Positions 34,449-42,087 of a DNA stretch of 64,000 nt are shown in pieces. This DNA is from Pseudidiomarina sp. CB1 (GTDB lineage Bacteria > Pseudomonadota > Gammaproteobacteria > Enterobacterales > Alteromonadaceae): assembly GCF_024752025.1 (NCBI RefSeq), contig NZ_JANTPU010000002.1, forward strand, positions 124,001 to 188,000, given 5' to 3'. The stretch's first letter is position 1. Each line of letters opens with the position of its first letter. The notes beneath the pieces were generated by a model that saw nothing but the letters and a program-made list of their open reading frames with translations, was not told the origin of the DNA and ran no database searches. Position numbers and translations under genes: made by a program.

Positions 34449-37400
34449 TTAATCGGCTGATGAGCGATGCATCAAGTAATAGCCTGCAGGAATGATCATC
34501 ATGTTTAATAAGGTTGATGAAATCAGGCCCCACAAGATCACGATGGCCATCGGTGCTTGAATCTCGCTACCCGGCTCGCCTAAGCCCAATGACAGTGGCA
34601 CTAGGGCAAGAGCTGTCGCCAACGCCGTCATGAGAATCGGCACCAGACGTTCTTCGGCGGCCTGATTAATAGCCGCAGTGAGCCCAACCCCTTGGGCGCG
34701 TAGCTGCTTAATGTAGTCCACCAAGATCACGCCATTACGTGTGGCGATACCAAACAGGGTGATAAAGCCGATGATCACGGCAATGTTGATCACCCCTCCA
34801 GCAAAATAAATACCTGCAATCCCACCGATCAATGCCAGCGGCAAGTTGAGCATGATCAAGAAGGCTTCTTGCGCGGAATTAAAGGCGGTAAGCAATAGCA
34901 AGAATATACCCACAATCACAGCGGCACCGAGCAGCATTAAGCGCGTATTGGCATTTTCCGCGCTTTCGAATTGGCCGCCATATTCAACATAATAGCCGGT
35001 CGGCAGTATCAGACTCTCGTCGAGACGCTGCTCAATGTCTTCCACCACACTTATTAAATCACGGCCGCTGACGTTGGCCATGACGACTAAGTTGCGCTGC
35101 ACGTTCTCGCGCGTGATGGTATTGGCACCACGAGTTTTCTCAATCGACGCAATCGCCGAGAAAGGAATAATGGCGCCACTTGGCGTGTGGATCAGCGTAT
35201 CGCGCACAGTATCGATGTCGTCGCGGTAGCTGTAAGGATAACGGACCACGAGGTCAAAAGAAGCTTGGTCTTCCAAAATACGACTCACCGAACTGCCAGC
35301 GAATACGGTTTCAAGGGCATGAGCGGCTTGCTCGACGGTCATGCCGTATTGCGCCAACTGCGCGCGCTTAAAGTCAAACGTCACAAAAGGAATTTCAGCT
35401 TGTTGATCCATCGCCACGTCAACCGCACCCGGAACCTCTTTGACAATGCTTTCGATTTGCGCACCGATTTCACGTAACTTGTAGAGTTCGCTACCAAATA
35501 GCTTGATGGCGATGTTGGCGCGAGTACCGGATAGCATATGGTCAATACGATGCGAAATCGGTTGGCCGATAATTACGTTAGTACCACTCAAGAAGAAGAA
35601 CTTCTGCCGTAGACTGGTAAGCAGCTCTTCTTTTGAGCGTTCTTGCATTTGCAACTTAACGTCAATTTCGGACGCGAATACTTGTTGAGCGTGCGGATCA
35701 CGCTCGGCGCGCCCCGTGCGGCGTGTGGTGGCGACAACCTCTGGTTCACTTAACAAGATGGCTTCAACGCGCTGGCCAATGCTGTCCGACTTCTCCAATG
35801 AAGTCCCTGGCACGGTTACTACACTGACGGTCAGGCTACCTTCGTTAAACTCGGGTAAGAAGCCGCGTCCGTACTGCCACGCACCAAGTAAGGCAATCAC
35901 TAAGACCACTGTGGCGCCGCCAAGCAAGAGTTTCGGACGCTGCAACGAACCTTGCAGGAACGGGCGATAGCCGTTTTTCAGTACGCGAATAAAGCGCGTG
36001 TCATGCGCCGCCAACAAGCTTTTGCTAGCGCTAAGACCAAAGTAACTGAGTACGGGTGTCACGGTAATAGCCACTGCTAGTGAGGCTAGAATCGACACGA
36101 TGTAGGCCACGCCCAACGGCTGCAACAGACGGCCTTCAACGCCGGTTAAGAAAAACAGCGGTAAGAACACCAGCACGATAATAAAGGTGGCAAACACAAT
36201 CGAGCTTTCGATTTCGCGAGTGGCTTGGGCAATAACGTGCAGCCGCGACGCTCGTTCAGATTCTGGCTGGGCAATGTTCTCGCGCAATCGCTTAACTACG
36301 TTTTCGACCACGATGATGGCGTCGTCGACGAGGGCACCTAAAGCGATGGTCATGCCACCAAGTGTCATGGTGTTGAGTGAACCACCGAAATAACGAATGG
36401 TGAGTACTGCGACTAACAACGACAAAGGAATCGCCACGAGTGCAATAGCTGTGGCACGCGCACTGAACAAGAAGATGAACATGATGGCGATAACCAAAAT
36501 AGCGCCATCGCGCAAAGCACTGTTTAAGTTGTTAATCGAAGTCGAAATAAAGTCCGCTTGACGGAAGGTATCTGTGTGCAGCGTCATTCCTTCGGGCAAA
36601 CTTGCATTAATATCGGCAATGACGCTATCGAGCTGTTCGGTTAACTTAAGGGTATTGGTATTCGGTTGCTTTTGAATACCCAGCACCACTGCTTCTTCGC
36701 CATTGAACGCCGCTGTACCGCGGCGCAGCGCACCACCAATCATGACATCGGCGATATCACTGACCAGAATTGGCACTCCGGCCTTAACCGCCACGACAGT
36801 TTGTTCAATATCGCTCGCTGAAGTAATACGGCCAGCACCTTGGAGCAAGAACTCCTGTTGGTTCTGTGTCACAAAGCCAGCTGAAGCCGTCATGTTTGAG
36901 CCGCTGAGTGCCTCGGTCACTGTTTCTAACGACAAACCATGCGCAATCAATGCGGCAGGCTCAACCACCACCTGAAACTGTTTGACTTCACCGCCGGTAG
37001 AGATGACTTCTGCGACACCAGGTACGGCTAACAAACGGCGGCGAATGGTGTAATCAGCGGTGGTCTTGAGCTCAATTTCGGAATGTTCGGCAGAGCTTAG
37101 CGCTAAGAACATGACCTCGCCCATAATTGACGAAACAGGAGCCATTTGCGGTGCACCGACATCAGCTGGTAGCTCATTTTGTAGCGTTTGTAGGCGTTCC
37201 GAGACCATTTGGCGTGCGAGATAAACATCGGTTTCCCAGTCGAACTCGACGGTGACCACACTAATACCGATGCCGCTGTTGGAGCGCACACGACGCACGC
37301 CCGAAGCTCCATTCATCGCTGACTCGATAGGAAAAGTAATGAGTTTTTCGACGTCTTCTGGGGGCATGCCGTGCGCTTCTGTGACCACGGTCACCGATGG

Positions 37401-37532
37401 CGCGGTGAGGTCAGGGAACACGTCCACAGGCGCTTTCAAGGTGGTATAGCCACCCCAAATTAACAGTACCAAGGCAAGCGCAATAACGATAAGTCGATTA
37501 TGCAACGACCAATGAATAATTCGATCAATCAT
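34449..37532 (-). CDS. CzcA/CusA-type heavy-metal RND transporter
   Basis: Inner-membrane RND pump of 1027 aa of the heavy-metal branch. It opens with RIIHWSLHNRLIVIALALVLL and the HME-type PVDVFPDLTAPSVTVVTEA; the helix-4 relay reads GGMTIALGALVDDAIIVVENV, with paired Asp residues and the ENV of the family. It is last in a six-gene operon with BlaI- and M56-type regulators, a TolC/CzcC-like protein, a His-rich lipoprotein and a CzcB-like adaptor. The ion cannot be read from the sequence; Zn/Co/Cd or Cu/Ag are the usual candidates. Confidence 0.93.
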   Translation of the reverse strand: MIDRIIHWSLHNRLIVIALALVLLIWGGYTTLKAPVDVFPDLTAPSVTVVTEAHGMPPEDVEKLITFPIESAMNGASGVRRVRSNSGIGISVVTVEFDWETDVYLARQMVSERLQTLQNELPADVGAPQMAPVSSIMGEVMFLALSSAEHSEIELKTTADYTIRRRLLAVPGVAEVISTGGEVKQFQVVVEPAALIAHGLSLETVTEALSGSNMTASAGFVTQNQQEFLLQGAGRITSASDIEQTVVAVKAGVPILVSDIADVMIGGALRRGTAAFNGEEAVVLGIQKQPNTNTLKLTEQLDSVIADINASLPEGMTLHTDTFRQADFISTSINNLNSALRDGAILVIAIMFIFLFSARATAIALVAIPLSLLVAVLTIRYFGGSLNTMTLGGMTIALGALVDDAIIVVENVVKRLRENIAQPESERASRLHVIAQATREIESSIVFATFIIVLVFLPLFFLTGVEGRLLQPLGVAYIVSILASLAVAITVTPVLSYFGLSASKSLLAAHDTRFIRVLKNGYRPFLQGSLQRPKLLLGGATVVLVIALLGAWQYGRGFLPEFNEGSLTVSVVTVPGTSLEKSDSIGQRVEAILLSEPEVVATTRRTGRAERDPHAQQVFASEIDVKLQMQERSKEELLTSLRQKFFFLSGTNVIIGQPISHRIDHMLSGTRANIAIKLFGSELYKLREIGAQIESIVKEVPGAVDVAMDQQAEIPFVTFDFKRAQLAQYGMTVEQAAHALETVFAGSSVSRILEDQASFDLVVRYPYSYRDDIDTVRDTLIHTPSGAIIPFSAIASIEKTRGANTITRENVQRNLVVMANVSGRDLISVVEDIEQRLDESLILPTGYYVEYGGQFESAENANTRLMLLGAAVIVGIFLLLLTAFNSAQEAFLIMLNLPLALIGGIAGIYFAGGVINIAVIIGFITLFGIATRNGVILVDYIKQLRAQGVGLTAAINQAAEERLVPILMTALATALALVPLSLGLGEPGSEIQAPMAIVILWGLISSTLLNMMIIPAGYYLMHRSSAD

Positions 37533-37540
37533 AAGAATCC

Positions 37541-39061
37541 TTAGTGCGCGTGGCCGTGGCCAATCTCTTCGCCGCCAATCGCGGCTAAACGGACGTCATA
37601 AGCGCCAGTGCTGACGACGCGCTCGCCGGCCGTTACACCGCGTTTAACTTCAATCCAAGCGCCATCACGAATGCCGAGTTCGACTTCACGGCGCGCGAAA
37701 GTCTCACCGCTGGTATGCACGAACACCACGTCCTTACCTTCTTGACGAATGACCGCCGAAACGGGCACTGCCAGTGCGCTGTCATGTGCATCGGTAAGTG
37801 CATGAGCAGCATAGGTGGTACCTATCATCGGATGCCAAGTCTCGGTGGCAAAGGCTAGGGTCACCGCAAAAGTTCGCGATGTTTCATTCACTGCGAGATC
37901 GCGCGCTGCCACTTGAGCATTAGTCGCATCAAGGCGCACCAAACCGTTTGCGGTTTCAAGCCAGGCTCCCGAGATAGCCTTCACGTGATCGCTAAAGCGC
38001 TCAGGAATGGCTAAACGCAACCACTGCTGGTCAGCGGCGGCTAATTCGAGCAAGGTTTGTTGGGCGTCGACGTACATTCCACTTGCTAAGTGTTGCAGCA
38101 GAATCTTGCCGCTAATGGGGCTCTTCAGCGCAATACCGCCTGCTGATTCACCGAGTTGGCGTTGCGCAATTCGCGCTTCGGTGGCCGTCACTTGGGCTTG
38201 GTAACGTTGTTGTTCAGCGTGTGCTTCGGCGAGGCGTGAGGCCGGAATCGCACCACTTTTCACCAGGAGCTGCAAGCGTTCAACTTCTTGCTTGGCCAAG
38301 TTGAGTTGCGCTTGTGCGTTGCTGAGTTCTAATTGCAGAGCAATGATGTCTTGCGCTGATTCGGCGCGCGGAACCAGTACACCCAGCTCTTTACCACGTT
38401 CGACTGCACTACCGGCAGTCAGGCCTTGGGCCGGGAAAAAATAGCCAGCCTGCGGCGCGCGAACAGTGGCACGTTGCCCTGCTGGTGCTTGCACTTCGGC
38501 AAAAGCTGGTAGTGAACGCTGCAGCGCCTTTGCAGTGACCACATGAGTCGCAAAGGGCTGCTGCCATTGTTGTTCTTTTAAGTAGGTAATATCACCTTCG
38601 ATGTCACGTTGTTGCACGTCAACATGCTCATTGGCTGCGAACACCTGCACGCGACCCAGGTTGTGACGTGCACTGATGCGGTCGTTGCTAAGCGCGACAA
38701 TAACGTCATAGGTGCCAGCATCACGCGGCCTCACGACCGGTGTAAAAAGGCCATCGCGAGTTGGGCTTTTTACCCGAAAACGCGCTTTGAGTTCTCCTTG
38801 TTGACGCAGTTCTACGTCAACTGTGCCGTTCTTGACTGGGGCAAACTTGTCTAAATAGGTAAAGTGCGCGAGAAAGCGTGCGTCTTTGCCTTGTTGCAGC
38901 GGTGGAAACTCGACAAAGAGCTCAGTAGCCTCGGTGTAATGGGTGTAGACCAAAGGCTCTGCTTCGTCATGGGCATGACCATGCGCCGCCTCGTCAGTTG
39001 GGCTGCACGCCGCAAGGAGCGCAACAACAAATAAACTGGTCAATGTGGTCATCAATCGCAT
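37541..39061 (-). CDS. CzcB-like periplasmic adaptor lipoprotein
   Basis: Membrane fusion protein of 506 aa for the CzcA-like pump. The ATG at 39061 with AGGA upstream is preferred over a TTG at 39067. The lipobox LLAAC is followed by SPTDEAAHGHAHDEA, a short His-rich segment, and the C-terminus ends in GHGHAH, so both tails may hold metal. Between them lie a beta-domain, a lipoyl domain (GQRATVRAPQAGYFFPAQ), a coiled hairpin rich in Gln/Ala (about residues 230-290) and a second lipoyl half. Only 8 bp separate it from the pump gene. Confidence 0.9.
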   Translation of the reverse strand: MRLMTTLTSLFVVALLAACSPTDEAAHGHAHDEAEPLVYTHYTEATELFVEFPPLQQGKDARFLAHFTYLDKFAPVKNGTVDVELRQQGELKARFRVKSPTRDGLFTPVVRPRDAGTYDVIVALSNDRISARHNLGRVQVFAANEHVDVQQRDIEGDITYLKEQQWQQPFATHVVTAKALQRSLPAFAEVQAPAGQRATVRAPQAGYFFPAQGLTAGSAVERGKELGVLVPRAESAQDIIALQLELSNAQAQLNLAKQEVERLQLLVKSGAIPASRLAEAHAEQQRYQAQVTATEARIAQRQLGESAGGIALKSPISGKILLQHLASGMYVDAQQTLLELAAADQQWLRLAIPERFSDHVKAISGAWLETANGLVRLDATNAQVAARDLAVNETSRTFAVTLAFATETWHPMIGTTYAAHALTDAHDSALAVPVSAVIRQEGKDVVFVHTSGETFARREVELGIRDGAWIEVKRGVTAGERVVSTGAYDVRLAAIGGEEIGHGHAH

Positions 39062-39090
39062 GGTCAATTCCTAATGTCGCTTGCTGGCTA

Positions 39091-39372
39091 TTAATTATGG
39101 CTGTGTTCTTCGCCGTCACCGTGAGAGTGCGTGTCGTCTTCTTTAGCTTTGGTTTCGGTGCCGTTCTCTTCACCGTAATAGGCTTCCGTTTCCGGTTGCT
39201 GCGCGTCATGTTCATGAGTGCCTTCGCCGTGCTCGTGCGCTTCGCCTTCGTGCTCATGCTGCTCTTCAGCGTGGCTACCATCGGCATTGTGTGCGTGGCC
39301 ATGGTCTTCTGAACATGCGGCAACAGAAGTCACAAGTGCTGCTGCAGCTAAAAGTTTCCAATAGGTTTTCAT
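39091..39372 (-). CDS. Small histidine-rich lipoprotein, putative metal sponge
   Basis: Predicted lipoprotein of 93 aa: signal with lipobox VAAC (Cys20), then a mature part of 73 residues with 14 histidines, mostly as HxH pairs (DHGHAH, QHEH, AHEH, THEH, THSH, EHSH) set in acidic sequence. It should bind divalent cations in the periplasm. Its ATG overlaps the stop of the TolC-like gene (ATGA), and the CzcB-like gene follows after 29 bp, so it is part of the pump operon. It could be a metal buffer or a chaperone that loads the pump. Confidence 0.8.
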   Translation of the reverse strand: MKTYWKLLAAAALVTSVAACSEDHGHAHNADGSHAEEQHEHEGEAHEHGEGTHEHDAQQPETEAYYGEENGTETKAKEDDTHSHGDGEEHSHN

Positions 39373-40616
39373 CGTTTAAGTTCCTCTGGTTGATAACTTA
39401 GTTGTTGTAGGTGGATCCAGTCGACGCGGGCGTTGAACTGGTGATTGAGTAAGTCGGCGCTCAGCGTTTGCTGCGTGCGTTGAATATCGATAAGTTCGGT
39501 TACCGAAATTTCACCGAGCCAATAGGCTTGGCGTGCGGTAGCGAGCATTTGTTCGGTATTGTGTAACTGCGACTGTTGGAGGCTTTGCAGAGTTGCGCGC
39601 AAGCGCTTTTTCAGGCTTGCAAACTGTTGCTGTTGCGCACACTGCAGGCGCTCGAACTCAATACTGAGTGCGGTTTGCAAGGGCACTAAGCGCGCTGCTT
39701 CGTATTGCCCACGTTGAAATAGAGGAAGCTCCACGCCTAGACTCGCGGCTGCTTCAGAGTGTTGACCCTGGGCATCTTCAATACGGCGCATACCAAGGCC
39801 CACGGTCACTTCAGGGAAGACTCTGGCCTCTGCCGCTTGCTGCTCTGCTGCTAACCTTTCGCGGAGCTGTTGCAGCATTGCCAGCTCAAGATTGTGTGTT
39901 GGCGCTCGCAACTGATTTAATGTCTCAGGCGACAACTCTTGTGGTAGCAACGGCGCAGCAAGTTGCTGTTCGATGTTTAACCCCGTGAGCGCCTCTAACT
40001 CGTGACTTAGTGCTACGGCTTCGCGAGCGAGTTCCGCGGTCTTCAACTGTGCACTTGATAAAGTTTGTTGCAGGCGAAAATGGTCCAGTCGGCTCTGCTC
40101 TTCAAGTTCAAGTTGCTGCTGACTTTGTGCCACCAGCTCAGTGAGCTGCTGGGTAAAGCGTTGCTGCTGTTGATACTGTTGCGTCAGCATAACGAGGTGA
40201 TAAAACTTGGTGCGCACCTCGGCAAGTTGATCACGCAACGTGATATGTAATTGTGTGGTCGCCACTTGCGCCTGGAGGTCAGCGGCTTGCTGCCGATAAC
40301 CGCGCGCACCCCAAGCCTCGAACGACTGAGTGAGCCAGAGCGCTAATTCATTTTCTTCACTGCCGTCGGCATAGCTCATCGGCTCGTAACTCAACTCGAG
40401 CTCAGGGTTCGCCAGCAATGCAGCACCGTCGCGTTGCGCTTGAATGGCCTGACGTTGTTCCGCGAGCCATTGGTCAACTCGGTGTTGCTGCAAAAAAGCT
40501 TGCACTACCTGCTGTTCGGTAAGGCCGCGTTCGGTTTGCGCAAGTGCAGCTGTGGGCACGCCAGTAATAAGCAAAGCACACACAAAAGTTGCGCTCCGCA
40601 CTAGTTGTTTCAACAT
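39369..40616 (-). CDS. TolC-family outer-membrane efflux protein (CzcC-like)
   Basis: Outer-membrane channel of about 415 aa. The ATG at 40616 overlaps the M56 gene stop (TAATG), has a GGATGGA upstream, and starts a clean signal peptide (LKQLVRSATFVCALLITGVPTAALAQ); an ATG at 40628 is the alternative. Two Gln/Leu-rich coiled helical halves are visible (about residues 90-200 and 290-400), as in the OEP repeat pair. It should complete the tripartite pump with the adaptor and CzcA-like protein downstream. Confidence 0.88.
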   Translation of the reverse strand: MLKQLVRSATFVCALLITGVPTAALAQTERGLTEQQVVQAFLQQHRVDQWLAEQRQAIQAQRDGAALLANPELELSYEPMSYADGSEENELALWLTQSFEAWGARGYRQQAADLQAQVATTQLHITLRDQLAEVRTKFYHLVMLTQQYQQQQRFTQQLTELVAQSQQQLELEEQSRLDHFRLQQTLSSAQLKTAELAREAVALSHELEALTGLNIEQQLAAPLLPQELSPETLNQLRAPTHNLELAMLQQLRERLAAEQQAAEARVFPEVTVGLGMRRIEDAQGQHSEAAASLGVELPLFQRGQYEAARLVPLQTALSIEFERLQCAQQQQFASLKKRLRATLQSLQQSQLHNTEQMLATARQAYWLGEISVTELIDIQRTQQTLSADLLNHQFNARVDWIHLQQLSYQPEELKR

Positions 40617-41554
40617 TAATTTATCCATCCGATAAGAGTTTCAAGCGCATGATGCTGAGCGGTCATAAATAAAAGCGAGGCGCTTACGAGGAGTACGCTA
40701 GCAAAACGCCATAAACGTTGCTGATGTGGCCGCTCGAGATCCATTTGTAGCAAGGCGTGAATGCGTTGTTCAATGCTGCCGCCATTGTGATTCATGCCTA
40801 AGGTTTCTTGTTTGATGGTAAGCATGGCCACTAGTGATTCAGCGACTACGGCGCGGCCGAAACGCTCGGCGAGTTGGCGGTCAATGCGTTGCTCGCGCGC
40901 GGCGAGCCAAGCTTCGCGCAACTGCCGGCGTGCGGTTTTTGAGTAGAAAGTTAATGCCAGTTCGATGCCAGCCATTTTCACCAGGTCACGATTGCGAATG
41001 TGTTGGAACTCATGGGCTACGACTAAACGTAAGGTTTGCTTGGAGAGTCGTTGTCGTAGTGCCTTCGAAATCACCACTTTGGGATTGTGCAGTCCTGCCA
41101 CAAAGGCCAGTTCCTGTTTGCTATCGAGCCAACAGAGTGGACCCTCTTGAATATCGACAAGGCGACTTTGCAGGTTTTGTTGACGTCGCAAACGACGTAC
41201 TACAGGCCATAAACGCCAGGCTAAAATCGTGACCACAAAGGCGAGTAAGGAAGCTTGTACGAAGTGCGTCTGGGTACCGGTTAAATGTTCCAAACACAGG
41301 TGCGGATGACCAAAACCATGCTCCTCACAGTGATCGGCGATCAACCCCCAATACTTACCGAACATGGTAGTGAGCATGGCAATTGCCAATAAAACGCCTG
41401 TCATCAGTGGGGCGAAGGTCAACCAACTTAGTGATAACGCTGAGCGGGCTTGCGAATGCAGAGGTAGCCAGCGTAAACGTAACTCTACCACCCCTTTCGT
41501 CAGCAAGGTGGTGGCGACGATCAACAAGAGGCAAGAAATCAGCAAGGCACTCAT
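40616..41554 (-). CDS. M56 (BlaR1-like) membrane metalloprotease, putative metal sensor
   Basis: Integral-membrane protease of 312 aa. Helices lie near residues 2-22, 40-64, 100-119 and 285-300. The zinc protease motif HEFQH is at 181-185 in the long loop after helix 3, with a later NRD segment, as in BlaR1. Unlike BlaR1 there is no C-terminal penicillin-binding sensor; instead the short loop between helices 2 and 3 is rich in His and Cys (H75, C76, H79, H83, H85, C87, H90, H97). It follows a BlaI-like repressor gene, so it probably cleaves that repressor when metal binds the loop. The sensing role is inference. Confidence 0.82.
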   Translation of the reverse strand: MSALLISCLLLIVATTLLTKGVVELRLRWLPLHSQARSALSLSWLTFAPLMTGVLLAIAMLTTMFGKYWGLIADHCEEHGFGHPHLCLEHLTGTQTHFVQASLLAFVVTILAWRLWPVVRRLRRQQNLQSRLVDIQEGPLCWLDSKQELAFVAGLHNPKVVISKALRQRLSKQTLRLVVAHEFQHIRNRDLVKMAGIELALTFYSKTARRQLREAWLAAREQRIDRQLAERFGRAVVAESLVAMLTIKQETLGMNHNGGSIEQRIHALLQMDLERPHQQRLWRFASVLLVSASLLFMTAQHHALETLIGWIN

Positions 41555-41555
41555 G

Positions 41556-41927
41556 TTAGCTTTCCTGCGCTTTGAGCTCGGTGATCAATGCTCGCAGCTG
41601 CGCCATTTTCTCAGCACTGACTGGAGCCTGTTGCTCGACGAAGGCGGCGAGGGTCATCGATGGGTCACTGTCGAACTCCGACAGTAATTTACCGACTAAC
41701 TGCGCAGTGAGTTGCTCGCGCGTGAGCTTAGGTTCATAAATATACGCGTGAGAGCACTTACTTCGGCGCAGTACGCCTTTACGATTCAGTCGTTCAAGAG
41801 TCGATTGCACAGTGTTTTTGGTCACGTTGCGAGTTGTTTGAACCTGCTCATGAACATCTTTCACGGAGCCCGACCCCATGGTCCACATCAGCTTGGTGAT
41901 AAAAGTTTCTAATTCGCCTAATTGCAT
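41556..41927 (-). CDS. BlaI/MecI/CopY-family repressor
   Basis: Winged-helix repressor of 123 aa. MQLGELETFITKLMWTMGSGSVKDV and NVTKNTVQSTLERLNRKGVLRR are typical of the BlaI/CopY family, followed by a helical dimerisation part. It is first in the operon, directly before the M56 protease gene, and likely binds the palindrome at 41975-41997 over the -35 element of its own promoter. It lacks the CxC-type cysteine motif of copper-responsive CopY, so metal is probably sensed by the protease rather than by the repressor. Confidence 0.9.
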   Translation of the reverse strand: MQLGELETFITKLMWTMGSGSVKDVHEQVQTTRNVTKNTVQSTLERLNRKGVLRRSKCSHAYIYEPKLTREQLTAQLVGKLLSEFDSDPSMTLAAFVEQQAPVSAEKMAQLRALITELKAQES

Positions 41928-41960
41928 CGCGCGTCTCGTTGCCTAGATTTTGAGCCCTCT

Positions 41961-41997
41961 AGCCTAAGCGGCAAAAAACCGACTGTCAATCGGTTTT
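41961..41997 (-). promoter_or_regulatory. Promoter and operator of the metal-efflux operon
   Basis: On the minus strand TTGACA (41989 to 41984) and TAGGCT (41966 to 41961) are spaced by 17 nt. The -35 hexamer lies in the centre of an inverted repeat with 8-bp arms AAAACCGA (41975-41982) and TCGGTTTT (41990-41997). This suits repression by the BlaI-like protein encoded just downstream. Confidence 0.65.
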
Positions 41998-42015
41998 AAT
42001 AAAGTCAAATTTGGT

Positions 42016-42034
42016 ATTGCGAACCATTCGCATT
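42016..42034. promoter_or_regulatory. Fur-box-like site before the siderophore receptor
   Basis: On the minus strand AATGCGAATGGTTCGCAAT matches AATGATAATGATTATCATT at 14 of 19 positions; the core TGCGAA-CCA-TTCGCA is a perfect inverted repeat. It lies 54 bp before the receptor start, where iron repression of a siderophore receptor is expected. Confidence 0.6.
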
Positions 42035-42087
42035 TGCATTAAGATCGCCGGCATCTTGAATTAATCGATGCCGAAGAGGACCTTGTT

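Noticed and set aside
38998-39312. Plus-strand hydrophobic reading frame over the His-rich lipoprotein
   Set aside because: Its hydrophobic product arises from antisense reading of His/Glu-rich codons; the minus-strand gene has a lipobox and operon context.
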